Below are positions 52,177 to 63,155 of a stretch of 64,000 bases of DNA, in pieces; the stretch's first letter is position 1; each line of letters starts with the position of its first letter. Under the pieces are notes generated by a model, which saw nothing but the letters and a program-made list of their open reading frames with translations, searched no databases and was not told the origin of the DNA. The translations under genes were made by a program, and so were the position numbers. This stretch comes from Fasciola hepatica (lineage: Eukaryota; Platyhelminthes; Trematoda; Plagiorchiida; Fasciolidae): assembly GCA_948099385.1 (NCBI GenBank), contig CANUEZ040000156.1:7895501-7959500 (forward strand), written 5' to 3'.

Positions 52177-52435
52177 TGTTATGACTCAAATGTCCGGAGA
52201 CACGGAACACCCGATCAGTTAGCGGGCCTTTTTATGAAGGAACATAAACGTGACATGCAGGTACGTCTAACAAAATAGATTGATAAAAGGAAATCGATGT
52301 AAAACGAGCGATTGCGGCTTCGCGAATAACCGGACAGTACAAACACTGTTTCGTGTTTGTGCCCGTGTACGCGGGCTTGTGTGTGAGTGTGTAGGTGCGT
52401 ATGCATGAACATAGCGTCAGCTGACGGTCAGTACA
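52177..52435 (-). repeat. gypsy-1 3' LTR
   Basis: Plus-strand view starts TGTTATGACTC and ends GGTCAGTACA, so on the element strand it begins TGTACTGACC and ends AGTCATAACA (TG...CA ends, 259 bp). A purine-rich GGGAGAGG lies immediately upstream on the element strand, as expected for a polypurine tract. The first 105-110 bp also match 56002-56110, the truncated 5' LTR. Confidence 0.8.
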
Positions 52436-52518
52436 CCTCTCCCGGCAAATAGAGGTCGACTCGTACGACTTTTTATAGGGATCAATGGAACGTCTTCTAT
52501 TAGGGGGCCGGGACCGCG

Positions 52519-52925
52519 TTAAATATCGCCACTCGTTAAAACAGTCAGGACTTGGTGGCCAGGTGATGCCGTTTTCTTCTCTGTCACTGGTAATGCAAAG
52601 GTATCCAAAAGCACATGTAGTGGAAGTTCTACCTCGTTCTTCTCATCTACCGCTGCTGCGCTGTAACGTTTCTCGATGTGGTTGACATGTCGTTGGGCTG
52701 TGCCATTGTCTAACCGAACACCATGTATCACATTACCCAATCGGCTAACAAAGTCGACTTGAACCCGTTTCCAAGGTCCTGTGGGTGACGGCCAAGAGTG
52801 TAGCGGAACCTTGATAGGCGCCTTAGCAGCAACATCTAACGTACTCTTGAATCTGTTTGCCAGTGTTGGGCCACTTAGCATTACTTCGAGCTGGTACTTT
52901 CATACGTGTGATACCCGGATGCTAA
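52519..52925 (-). pseudogene. gypsy-1 integrase, catalytic core deleted
   Basis: Going down the minus strand, HPGITRMKVPARS near 52860-52920 is the zinc-binding N-terminal domain in a broken frame. Then PIKVPLHSWPSPTGPW leads into the entry of the core (VQVDF, holding the first catalytic Asp). From there the sequence jumps directly to GNVIHGVRLDNGTAQRHVNH, which belongs to the C-terminal domain. The rest of the D,D-35-E core is absent (about 200 residues in the family). The join is in frame, giving one frame across 52519-52881. The family enzyme inserts the DNA copy into the genome; this one cannot. Confidence 0.8.
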
Positions 52926-53722
52926 TTATGCAATTGTCTCAGCACTGTGAATTGTAGCGTCTTAGAAATCACTATGCGTCCAGATAACATCACCCATCCG
53001 TCTACGATCATGAATGCATCTTTCCAACAATAAAATTGCATGATGTGATGATCGGTGACATTTTCAGGCCAGCCAGTTTTCAGAAAAAGAATTATTCGCT
53101 TAAGATCAAGGTCTGATTTAGTTCTCCAGTGTGTCATAGTGAACGTGACAGACAGATTACAGACTGACTCACAAAACACCTGCTTGACTTCAAAATCAAC
53201 TTCGACTGAGGATATTACCAAGTCTTCACCGGCTGAACTCCTCTGTATTATGCGAGATAATGCGTCAGCATGACCGAAACTGTCAGTACGGATGTGCTGG
53301 ATCACAAAGTCATAACCAAGTGGTACCGTTGTCCATCGTTGTAGTCGGTTTGCGGTATGAAGTGGAATGCCTCTTTTTGTATCAAAGAAGGCTAATAGTG
53401 GTTTGTGATCAGTACACAAAGGAAGACGTCTACAATGAAGAAATTCATGGAAGTTTTGAACTGTAAATACCAACACCAGGCCTTTTTTCTCTATCTGACC
53501 GTAATATCGTCGGGCGTTTATGAGCGCCCGAGAGGCGTGGGACACCGCCTTCTGTGAGCCATTTGGAAATTTATGGAGGAGCACCGCTCCAGTGCCGTAT
53601 TCGGAGGCGTCTGCAGCGACGATTATGGGTAAACAGAGATCATAATGAGTCAGCATCATGGTGTATGTCAACAGCCGCTTCAATTCGTCAAAGTATGATT
53701 GACAGCATTTGACCATCGCCAT
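52922..53722 (-). pseudogene. gypsy-1 RNase H domain and tether
   Basis: The longest frame of the window (266 codons), uninterrupted. It runs from SYFDELKRLLT to IIVAADASEYGTGAVLLH (53583-53630, first catalytic Asp in A-D-A-S) and SHASRALINARRYYGQIEKK (family S-R-x-L-x-x-x-E-x-x-Y; the Gln-Ile-Glu keeps the catalytic Glu). Then CTDHKPLLAFF (53390-53425) carries the third Asp and GHADALSRI ends the tether toward integrase. Length and order fit a Ty3/gypsy RNase H plus linker. Its good preservation contrasts with the deleted integrase. Confidence 0.85.
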
Positions 53723-53899
53723 TCAGAATCCCGTTTCAATAAAGCATTCAATGGGGATCCAATATTGTGCATGTTTGGAATGAAATTGTTCTAACAGTTT
53801 ACAAGACTGAGGAGGGATTGCAATTCCACTTTGTTTTTGGGTGCGGACATTTGGTTAATAGGTGCCATTCTGGAGGTGTCTGGGTGTGGCTCGTTTGTG

Positions 53900-54415
53900 T
53901 CAATAATAGAAAGGAGAAGTTGTATGCTTCAGAGAATAAAATGAGCATTTCCCGATACATAAATGTAATCCGAAAAGTCGGATCTTATCTTGTACTTCGT
54001 TAAAATGTTGCACATATTTAGCTCTAGACTCACTAACAATAACACTATCATCCCTGTAGGCCAGTGCGAGTGGCAGGTCAGTCAGCATTGTGTCATTGAT
54101 CTGCTGGAATATGGTCGGTGCGCACGTCACTCCGAATTGCAATCTATTGGATCGATATAAATCGTGGTGGGTATTGATAGTCAGCAACTCTTTGCACGCA
54201 CCATCTACTTCAACCTGAAGGTAGGCGCCGGATAAATCAATTTTCGATAATATTTCACCTCCGTCACGTTTAGGAAACCAATTTTCCGGGGTCGGTAGCC
54301 GATACTTATGCGTTTCTATGCAATCATTGTCCAGCATGGAAGTCGGCGCATATGCGAACCGAATTATCTGCATTCCCAACCACCACAAGTGGTGCGGCCA
54401 AGGCGGAATAAACAC
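53900..54415 (-). pseudogene. gypsy-1 reverse transcriptase, palm
   Basis: The minus-strand frame has the correct order of gypsy RT motifs. YRLPTPENWFPKRDGGEIL is followed by SKIDLSGAYLQVEVD (motif A with first Asp), then RLQFGVTCAPTIFQQINDTM (motif B). The active-site box reads YRDD at 54047-54058 instead of Y-L-D-D, and the frame ends near GKCSFYS. From 53722 to 53900 the connection region continues in another frame (QMSAPKNKVELQSLL), so a frameshift separates the palm from RNase H. The Leu to Arg change in the box is probably decay. Confidence 0.85.
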
Positions 54416-54482
54416 CTAGTACGAATACTCCTACCGTTTAAAACAGACCGTTTAGTTCGAATGACTGGTTAAGACCAATGTT

Positions 54483-54729
54483 TTACATAAAGGATTGTTT
54501 TGGCCTTAATGCACAACTCCAAACCTGGGTGAAATATTTCGGGTGCTTCTCCTGAATATCCTTAACTATTGGGGTGTTAAAAATGTTTGGTACCGTCGTA
54601 TACGGCTGGTGAGTGTGAGTGTAACAGTGAAGTCGGGTTATCTGAGTTACAAATGGATCTGAAAGGTACATCCCATAACTGAGGCCTAATAATCCAATGA
54701 ATACCGATAAGATATAAATTATCAGCGAT

Positions 54730-54731
<2 letters not shown>
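54483..54731 (-). pseudogene. gypsy-1 protease-RT linker
   Basis: On the minus strand LIGIHWIIRPQLWDVPF (family L-L-G-x-D-W) follows the protease. A frame change leads to IQEKHPKYFTQVWSCAL (family region before the RT fingers) ending in a stop near 54484. A (TA)n insertion at 54732-54772 separates it from the protease. Confidence 0.6.

Positions 54732-54772
<41 letters not shown>
54732..54772. repeat. (TA)n tract inside gypsy-1
   Basis: About 41 bp of TA interrupting gypsy-1 between the protease and the linker to RT. No SINE head is visible on either side; the element sequence resumes at once. Confidence 0.95.
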
Positions 54773-54773
<1 letters not shown>

Positions 54774-55105
54774 CAAATGCCATTACGATAATCCTCACGA
54801 AAATGAAACTCAGATTCTAGCTTTCCCAGGAATGGTATTTGTGGACCTGTGGCATTGTACGAAGGCTCATCAGAAGTAAACCAAATTGGGCATGAAATCA
54901 TTTTAACGTCCGATGTTGTGTCCAGCTGCACAGTTACTGGATGGCTATTCACAGTTAATGTCACGTATTTCCGCATTTGATTGAGTGAAAGGCTCATGGC
55001 TGCGAATAAGGCGTTTGATTGGTGCCTGAAGCGACGAAATGCACCGAAGTTATCCACATATCTTCTGCTTTGTGAGCGCCCACAAAATCCTTCTCTGTGC
55101 CCCAT
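54773..55105 (-). pseudogene. gypsy-1 aspartic protease
   Basis: On the minus strand KYVTLTVNSHPVTVQLDTT leads into the active-site motif LDTTSDVKMIS (plus-strand positions 54894-54926), corresponding to the family L-D-T-A-S/G-x-x. The Asp is kept. The frame continues upstream into the nucleocapsid part and downstream to 54773, where the TA tract breaks in. In the family it cuts the Gag-Pol polyprotein. Confidence 0.7.
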
Positions 55106-55200
55106 ACGTCGAAACTCCCAACAAAAATGTGTCCGGTAATGACAATATCGGACGAAATGCCATTTTCCACAGTTCCAGCAAACAGAGGGCGGTCGTTGGA
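55080..55200 (-). pseudogene. gypsy-1 nucleocapsid zinc knuckle
   Basis: In the same minus-strand frame as the protease, CWNCGKWHFVRYC (C-x2-C-x3-H-x4-C) is followed by FCWEFRRMGHREGFC, a second knuckle in which one Cys is Phe. Two tandem knuckles are usual for this family, and the second is damaged. It binds RNA in the family. Confidence 0.75.
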
Positions 55201-55249
55201 ATGGTGTATTTTCACGCGTTTCGCGAGGTTGTGAAACTGTGTTATTTTT

Positions 55250-55990
55250 CTAAAACAGTATTTTCAGTAGACGGTGATACGTGCTGGATCATTGTGGAAC
55301 TGTGTTATAGGTTCATGAGTCTGATATATTCAGCAGTTAGATCTGGCACGGAGTGTTTTTATGAAGAGTCCAGCTTTACCAGCAGCGTCGTGCGCAGTTC
55401 GGCATCATCTGGAGATGTCAAACCAGCGACGAAAATCAGTGATTTGAATTGATCGTCTGTTGTTTCTGAAAGTTTGGAACGTTCGCACTCTTTGTCGACC
55501 CCTTTGTTGATCCCTGATTTTCAGGCTATTTTGAGGCAGTTGTATCGTATATTGAATAATGACGAGCTTTAGTCGATGACTGAGCTAAGCTTAGACACTA
55601 TTTCCCTCAGCGGAAAATCTCGAGGATGCTGTGGCAGGATGTAATTGCAATACTGAGTGTGTTCTGTAGGTCCCAGCTTCTGCATAAGTGAACGCACTTT
55701 CGATTCCACGTCCAAAGATGCACCGTCAACCAAAAAACATCTTCGTATCGTCTGTACCACAAAGTGAAAGTAATCCCATTTTATACGTCGTGAATGAATT
55801 CCTGGATGCTGGTGGCGAGTGATTCTTTCAGTTTCGATACCGACGACTGATCATTGCTTGTGACTTTACCAGAACCGAAGTGTGCTGGTAATAATTCCAT
55901 CTTCTTCGTATGTTGCCGTTGTTGTTCCGAAATTCCCCTTTGCTGTTGCAGCAACATTTTGATGAGTTCCGATTGGTCTGCTATTTCGCG
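55250..55990 (-). pseudogene. gypsy-1 gag capsid region
   Basis: Three minus-strand blocks in different frames. SYWRREIADQSELIKMLLQQ is near 55920-56000. RSLMQKLGPTEHTQYCNYIL plus HPRDFPLREIVSKLSS lie at 55569-55760. FKSLIFVAGLTSPDDAELRT is near 55385-55445. These are capsid-like sequences of Ty3/gypsy elements. Frameshifts separate the blocks, so no Gag can be made. The first block begins next to the 5' LTR, as expected. Confidence 0.75.
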
Positions 55991-56001
55991 TCGCCAGTAA
56001 C
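55991..56001 (-). other. putative primer-binding region of gypsy-1
   Basis: On the element strand the LTR end AGTCATAACA is followed by GTTAC and TGGCGACGCGAAATAGC. The tRNA whose 3' end would pair here was not identified. TGGCG so close to the LTR end fits a primer-binding site in position and in starting TGG. Confidence 0.3.
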
Positions 56002-56335
<334 letters not shown>

Positions 56336-57084
56336 CGAAACTGAATGCCCAAGGATGCGTGAACCACTATTCTAGTCATACACAGGAACTGTTCTGCTTT
56401 TATTCGCTCAGTTAGTCTGGTCGGTCAATTTCCAATTTTTATTTCTCCTATATGTTGGTAACCAAAATCTAGAGCTAAGTTTTCGCATTGCAGCCCAATA
56501 TTTTTGTTTTTCCATTGTTCTAGTCTTTTGGAAAACTGGCTAGACGCCATTGCGTGCAGCATTCATACTCAAAAAGCAATACGTTTACGTTTTTGATAAA
56601 TCCGAATACGTAAACTGTGTTTACTGCTATTGTCCAAGGAGTTATTGTGGGGAATCGGAATTGTGCAAAGGAATAACATGTGATACGTGTTTTTGTCTAT
56701 ATCATTCTGTTCTCATAGACAGTACCTTGTTCAACTCCTACCAGATGCTAGCCCAAAGCTTCGTCTTGGTTGTGTTTGAAATTCGCATAGGGAAATCCCA
56801 AGGCGGGTGTTACTTTCAGGACAGTAGAAAACGATCCGTTTGGTTTATCTGAATAAATATTTGGATTTAACAAAACCCCTACTCCACGTCTGTTCTCACT
56901 AAAATACGTGTTGGAAGAAAAAAATCCTCAATAATGTAACCCATTCGAAGAACGCTTGACGGAAACTAATGACCAACGATAAATTATTTATTGAAGTGGT
57001 TTTTAGCTCAGCTTAGGGGTGTTTTGAAATCCTGCTAAAGGTATGGAATTCATCATTCACTGAATATCCATGAATGCTTGAGTT
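56336..57084. other. no recognisable gene
   Basis: One 100-codon frame (56550-56852 plus) with no known motif. It is cysteine-rich in its first half (YCYCPRSY), but no metal-binding pattern is recognised. Confidence 0.4.
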
Positions 57085-57912
57085 GAACCAGCACGATTAT
57101 TATAACCTGGTTCAAAGTAAATGCTATTTACACGTCGATGATCGCTTGTTCGCTTATGTAATCATGCAGGGAAGCATGATTCTACACGGATCAAAATACA
57201 TCTGCGCTTGATGTGAGCTGGTCATTTTGACTTGTGACATTACACCGGACCGCGCTTTGATACACCTAAGTATACCAAAATAGATCAATAGCACTGGGTA
57301 AACGCTCATTCTCGATGTAAATTTGAATCAATCTCTTTATGAAATTTCCAAGCGGAACATTCCTGCCTCACTTCAATTCGTCCCTTTTCTGGAAACATGT
57401 TGCTCACCATTTCTTCCGTCTCTTTCCTTGTTGAATTTACTTCTGCTATCCTACCTCATCTACCACTTGTCCACATGAACGCTTTTACGCGGGATTCGTT
57501 TTCCACTCCAGAAACCCATGAACTTCACATTGTGTTCGCGTAACCAGCCTACCTGCTCTATGTTGACATCGTCCTCTGTGTATCTTCCAAGCTATGTTCT
57601 GTGCGTGCCCACGCCTTGCTTGGGTCCACGTTTTATTCCCATACAAAATCCCCTGTCGAATTCTTCATCCTCACTGTGCGAGTGACCTTCGGCATTCACG
57701 CTGATACTACATCAAGTTCACGTGCTTGCATGAATCAGGTATGCGTGCAGTTTCCCGTGTCATTGTCTGAAATTGCCAAAATTCCATCTTCCATGAGATT
57801 TCCGGTTCCTTCGCCGACTGGCTGTGTTCTGTTCCATGAAGACTGATTTTCACGTGATATAGATGACTCGGTCCGCACCGTTTCGAGTATGTTCTTTCGT
57901 GTTCAGTTGAAT

Positions 57913-57917
<5 letters not shown>
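57085..57917 (+). repeat. dispersed repeat, copy B
   Basis: Plus-strand partner of 45330-46200. Its right end runs straight into a (TA)n tract, while copy A has no TA run at the equivalent end. Shared landmarks occur throughout, and the copies have many small indels, so the duplication is old. No protein family is recognised. Confidence 0.7.

Positions 57918-57959
<42 letters not shown>
57918..57959. repeat. (TA)n tract between dispersed repeat and gypsy-3
   Basis: 42 bp of TA. The putative gypsy-3 LTR edge begins 26 bp further right, in the same local arrangement as the tract before gypsy-2. Confidence 0.95.
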
Positions 57960-57960
<1 letters not shown>

Positions 57961-57985
57961 CGACAGAGAGATTAGTAAAATCACT

Positions 57986-58290
57986 TGTTATGATTTGCGA
58001 AGTTTTATCAACATCGGATTTTAGTTCACTGATTGAAATGAAGTATATCGCAACATGCGTGGAATGGATGAATGTAATGAATGTTTGCTTTCACTGAAAT
58101 TCGTTCTTTGCATCTTCATGGCGAGTTGCATGTGCTTGAACTTGGTTAACACGAGGAAGTTCTCTAAGCAATGGAACCCATCAAATTCCCAGTCGTGAGA
58201 ATTAAATTTAATTGGAAAATAGAATCAAAGTAAATATTCCCAGTTATATTCAGAAGGTTCTCTACTTACCGCGCCCAAATAAAGTTGGAT
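57986..58290 (-). repeat. putative 3' LTR of gypsy-3
   Basis: Starts TGTTATGATTTGCG (plus-strand view) and aligns along its length with 47126-47420. Both are preceded by AAATCACT or AAAATCACT. The inner end is approximate. Confidence 0.45.
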
Positions 58291-58591
58291 TTTGAGACCA
58301 TAGTTTTTGTAATCATCACTATAGAAGAATGTCAAGATTATTAATTCCGTGTTTGGGATATTTCACGATATTTGTGATTCGAAAACGCTTTCCTACGATG
58401 GAGGTCAAACTTACTTAGAAGCAGGAAGATCAGTTTTCATCAATGTGTAGCAAGAAAACAGGAGCACAGCACTAAAATACTGTCTGTTATGTGGCACCTA
58501 ATGCAGCCATTATTCTGTTTGAAACGATAAGTAGATCTACTCATGAACTGATTCATTAGAGAATCTTTGTCTAGTATTTTCACAGTTGTTC

Positions 58592-59440
58592 TTAAAATAG
58601 GAATTCATCATCATCTGTTAGGTGGCTGAGGTTTCCTGCTTCCAATACTGGTTCAAAGCAATTAAAAAGAACGGTGCGGGTTCCAAGGTGACTAGTTTTA
58701 TCGCAAACAGAATAAATCTGCTCCGAAATGACTCTTCCTACATAAAAAGACCCTGTTCCTTGCTTATGTAGCTTTTCCGGAGTATCCATCAGTGATACGT
58801 CAGAGTGCAAGAACTCAGTATCACCTAGTTCTAGTGGTGATCCGTGAACCCTCTTACATAGTACATTTTTCATGACGATAGGTCGCCTGCATTTAGTGGC
58901 GTGTTGACGCATATGCCTCGAGAAGCGTCCCTTTGAGTGCCTCTACGTAGTACTCTATTATCTGAGGCGATGGACTAAAGTAAGGGAATTTGTAATTCAA
59001 ATAGGATGTGCTATTCTCTACCCGTCCAGAAAACATCTAGTGTTGTCCCGTCGAGTGATGCAATGTTTTGTATAACATTAGGCGTTGTATCGAGTTTTGT
59101 TTCTTCAACAAAGACTCTGATTAGCCCCGTCGTAGTGCGTATCGTTTGTTTGATCAACTCGTTCATTTCAGGATGATTTGCGATTGTTGTTCCAGCGGCT
59201 TTTACAAATTCTTAGCTGAAATCCTTCAGAAGTTGCTGCCTCTGTCCAAGTGGAGATGGCCAGATGGCCCAATTCTCAATAATTACTCTCGCGACGTTTG
59301 TTGAATGGACGAAACGAATTGCCACAGCCTCTGACCAATTTGCGAAATTATCAACCACAACAATACTATATGCTTTGTCTGCTCAAATCTTCAGTAGTGG
59401 TACTACGGTATCGACTCCAACCACTTCGTTTCGATATCCC
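58592..59440 (-). pseudogene. gypsy-3 integrase core and C-terminal domain
   Basis: At 59090-59440 (minus strand) VGVDTVVPL holds the first catalytic Asp, followed by VVVDNFANWSEAVAI. Further on HPEMNELIKQTIRTT shows Lys where the catalytic Glu of the family V-E-R motif belongs, whereas gypsy-2 keeps the Glu. At 58592-58912 a frame of 106 codons includes LELGDTEFLHSD (family G-D-x-V-W-L) and TVLFNCFEPV (family V-H-x-N-R-L-K-P). Read together this is most of an integrase, interrupted by stops. Confidence 0.75.
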
Positions 59441-59989
59441 ACGTCAATGGGTTTGAGTGGTGCTGGGCGCTCGGGGTAAGGATCTTTCCAGGTGGCACAA
59501 GACTAACATTGTTGACAGAAATATTAATCTCACGTCGTTAACGTGACCATCAGTACCTGACGCGGACTACGTCGTACATCTTATTCTGGCCGATGTGCCC
59601 CGGGTAGGGGTAAAGTCATTCCTTGTCCGCCTGCATTTGCAGCTGTAGAAATACCAATCATTTGAGGTAATTGGGCAAACGTTGGAGTTAAAATTAGTCA
59701 TCCTTCAATTTTATTTTATCCCAGATTGATCACAAATAACGGTTTCATATCTCGTTATGCGTGGTTTTTCCCCCAGCCGGCTGCATCCATCATGTATCGA
59801 TACAAAATGGCTAACTCTGGATCTTCGGCATATATCCTCTCTTGAATTTCAGAGCTTGTGTCAAAGTTGGCGTATGCTACACAGTGATAACAAATGGTGG
59901 ACAATCATCATGATTTCAACTGGGTCATCGCGATATCACATTTTCATTTCCATGTCGCTTTCTCGGCCGGTCTAGGTGAGTGAATGAGC

Positions 59990-60400
59990 ATTCTTGCAGT
60001 GGTTGTTGCCACTGCGCCACTTGGCTTTCAGGGCCACAAAAACTGATAAACCAAAAAAGCACTCGGTGATCCGTTCGGTCAAGCAAATGGCATCTCAGGA
60101 GATAATATTCACACTGTGTTACAAAATGCCCCACGACCCACATTTCTTTTATTTTGGTAAAGCAGACCCATTTCACGATTGCTCAGTGTTCTGCTTCTAT
60201 AAGATATCATGTGATCGTTTTTCTTTCTCGGTCGCGTTGTGATAGTACAGTTTCAATGCATCTGTTGGATGCGCTTTTGCTAAATACGAATTCGCCACCA
60301 CTCTCTGCGGTGTCCGGAAATGTCAATATCGGCGTCTGGTATAGCCGTAGGCGAATGTCTTAACGATTTCGCTGAACGTCACCCCATTCAAAGTGCTCAC
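59990..60400 (-). pseudogene. gypsy-3 RNase H domain
   Basis: Aligns with the gypsy-2 RNase H stretch (49150-49560) base by base over most of its length, including the parts equivalent to the S-R-T-L-S segment and the end of the domain. Identification rests mainly on this alignment, because frames are broken. Confidence 0.6.
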
Positions 60401-60429
60401 AAGCTTGGAGTAAGATATTTATTGCAGTA

Positions 60430-61210
60430 GCATTAGTGGCGAACTTGGGGATAAACTTCGAAAAATATGATGCTAGCCCCAGGATCAATATATCTCTTCG
60501 GCGTTCCTCGAAGTCGGCCAGTTTCTGACCTGCTCTGTTTTACAGGGTCTGTCTGAAAGCTTCGCTGGTTACAGTGTTGTTGCAACATGCGGTACTTAAA
60601 TAGTTCATGTTTGGGACCCGCAATACGGATCCTATCGAATACGAGAGGCAGGTGGTGAAGATGTATTTCCGACGTCCTTCCTTTTACGATCCCATCACCC
60701 AAGTACACCAAGCATTACTTTGGAATTTGGTCCTGCAAAATGGTACACAATAGACACTGGGAAGTTTCTGGTAGATTTGTCAGGCCAAAGTGCATTGTCT
60801 GCAACTCGTCCAGGACACTTGGAAGTTGGAAACCTGTATTTTGTTAACCCTGCTTGCCCACCTTCATTTATTAAACCCACAAGCCACTTTCAGCCAACTA
60901 AACTAATCAGATCCATCCTGTTTATCCAGTATATTATGCATCATTAGTGGATATCTTAGTGACCTGACTGAGTTTTCGACAATCAGACAAACTAAATTTG
61001 CCTTCTTATTTCCTCACTAACATCGCTGGTGCTTCATATGGGGACTAAATAATTGAATCACATTGTCTTCCAGTATTTCCTCAGTTATATTCCTTAGGAA
61101 CGCCTAAATACAGTGAAATCTTCCTGGCCTGCACTATGATAGGTTGAGCATGATCAATAATATTGGCTTGCTACACTATATCCGTCTGAAATAATTTTTT
61201 GCCATCGAAA
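60430..61210 (-). pseudogene. gypsy-3 reverse transcriptase
   Basis: The minus strand has MHFGLTNLPETSQC (motif B, family M-P-F-G-L-x-N-A-P-A-T-F) near 60750-60800, followed after a stop by LVYLGDGIVKG at 60691-60708. This is the active-site box with Gly-Asp-Gly where D-D-V is usual, so the first catalytic Asp of the pair is lost. Next come HLPLVFDRIRIAGPKHELFK and FQTDPVK (connection). Higher coordinates near 61130-61210 align with the gypsy-2 RT amino end. It cannot be functional. Confidence 0.8.
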
Positions 61211-61529
61211 GCAAAAACGTAGATGCAGCTCTTGATAGGGTTTACCAGTTATTTTACCGTCTGTGGAGGAGCATTCACCGTCTAGTATCTACTGGAATGA
61301 TAGACAATCGGCTTAACTCAGATAAATACAATGGACTAAAGGGGAAACTGCATTGGAGCCTGATTAATTTAGTAAGCAAACCACGGTTTACTACATATTC
61401 TCTCGAATGTCGAGTGAAAAATAGACATATTTCGTTGTGAACCTTACTTCCGAATTTCGTTCTTCATTTACTACCGGACAAAGGCTGTTAATAAAGGATT
61501 ATCCACAACGGAACATCGTTATGTAAAAA

Positions 61530-62500
61530 TATATACAATGCTCAAATGACGAAACTCATTCAAGACAAACAGTTTAACTGAAGGTTGAAGGACAAATTTC
61601 AATGAATGATTGGTTGTGAATAATATTTCAAGACATGGAGGCTCAAATCCTTGCATGTGGCTTTCATCCCGGAGGCATAAATACTGAACCTGAATGACGT
61701 AGTTGCCTTGATATTACTTTTGACTATATTTCTGATTAGCATAAAGGAGTGAAAACAATGCAGAGCCATTTAGACATCACTGCCTTATTTGGTGGTTTAG
61801 AAACAATTTTACCGCTGATGTCATTACTCACGGCAAGAAAAGCCATCGAACTCTATTTGGACACAACTTCCTGATATCGAAGTCACATGAGTGTGGTCCA
61901 TTGGACGTCTCGTTTATATTGCGATGATGGGAGAATGCAAATGCACGGTAGAAAATCTTCACCACGAAAGTAAATAGGAGGTTATGCAGTTGTAATGACG
62001 CACTTGGCACCGTTTTTCTGTGAAATATTTCGTTTAGAACCTTCATTTTCGGCATTATATAGATATGCATCGGTATTATTGGAACACGAAGCAGTGGCGA
62101 AAAAACAACACTATTGACATGTAGAATAGTTTTTTAAGTTTTTACAGAACAATAAAAAAGCGCTGCATATATCCTAAGTCTCACTGTTTCATGTTGCTAC
62201 ACGCAATGTTGTGGAAGAATGAATGGAATTGAACCCCTTGTTCTTCCGGTCTATCAAATATCAGCGTCTTCTGCCCATAAAGGTGGACACTTGCTATACC
62301 AGCGAAGAAATTCCGAAATCATTGGGACTTGCATCAGCTCTGAGTTTAATTTCCGCGCTCAAATAGTAGTCGTGAAAGCTCACAGAAACGAAAACTATGA
62401 CCAGAAATGTAACAAAACCCATTCCAACTGCCAGGTATTATCAGCTCAGTTTATTTCACGCAACCGTTAACTGTTGCACTGTTTGAGGTGGCTTCGGTGG
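61530..62500. other. segment present in gypsy-3 but absent from gypsy-2
   Basis: Alignment of the two copies breaks after CGGAACATCGTT at about 61530 and resumes near 62500. The extra sequence has open frames up to 83 codons (62219-62470 plus), with no recognised motif and no obvious terminal repeat. It may be an inserted element or part of the original upstream region lost from gypsy-2. Confidence 0.45.
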
Positions 62501-63155
62501 CTCTCTATGTTATTACCGGTGCTGTTTTCGTTTTGACATATCGACTTGTGGTAAAGCAGAATAACATGTAACCCGGCTCATTGTTGATGCAGAGTTTGTT
62601 GGGATCACAACGCGAGCATATTGTTATATCAAACTTATGATTCAAGACCCACATGCTGCATCAATACTTAGATTTCATCCTTCGAAACCGGTAACATATG
62701 AAATTCACATAAATTCGACAAGGGAGATCTTCCAGTGACGTGAACCAAATTTTTTTTCTGCTGTGAGCTGGTCGTGAAACACAAATTCGCTTTCCGGGTG
62801 TGAGATATCACTGTATTCTCCGAACGGATTTGCAGTAATCATGGTTTATCCCGAAAGACAAACATTTGGTGAGTGCTACAATGAAAATATATCAGAAAGT
62901 ATTTTTTTGCCGCGGTCAATGATCCTCTTTGTATCCTTCCAGTGGATAATCTTATTTATTGTTCTACAAATTGGTAAATTTTATGCTGTGACCTGCAGTG
63001 ACGATTGAAACACTCCGCTCTGCTATGATCATAATGAGAATAGGATTATTGATCTGAAATATCAAGATAATAAGCAAAACACGTTGTTCGATGTGTTCGT
63101 AATATACTGACGCGAGCGTTAGCAATGCTCAACTGAACATTGAAATCTATGGGAA

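Larger units (their letters stand above)
57986..63155 (-). mobile_element. Ty3/gypsy retrotransposon relic, gypsy-3
   Basis: Minus-strand sister copy of gypsy-2 and the more complete of the two. It keeps RT palm sequence lost from gypsy-2, as well as RNase H, the integrase core and a C-terminal domain. A segment at about 61530-62500 has no counterpart in gypsy-2: either an insertion here or a deletion there. Only a 3' LTR is suspected. Stops and frameshifts are frequent. Confidence 0.75.
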
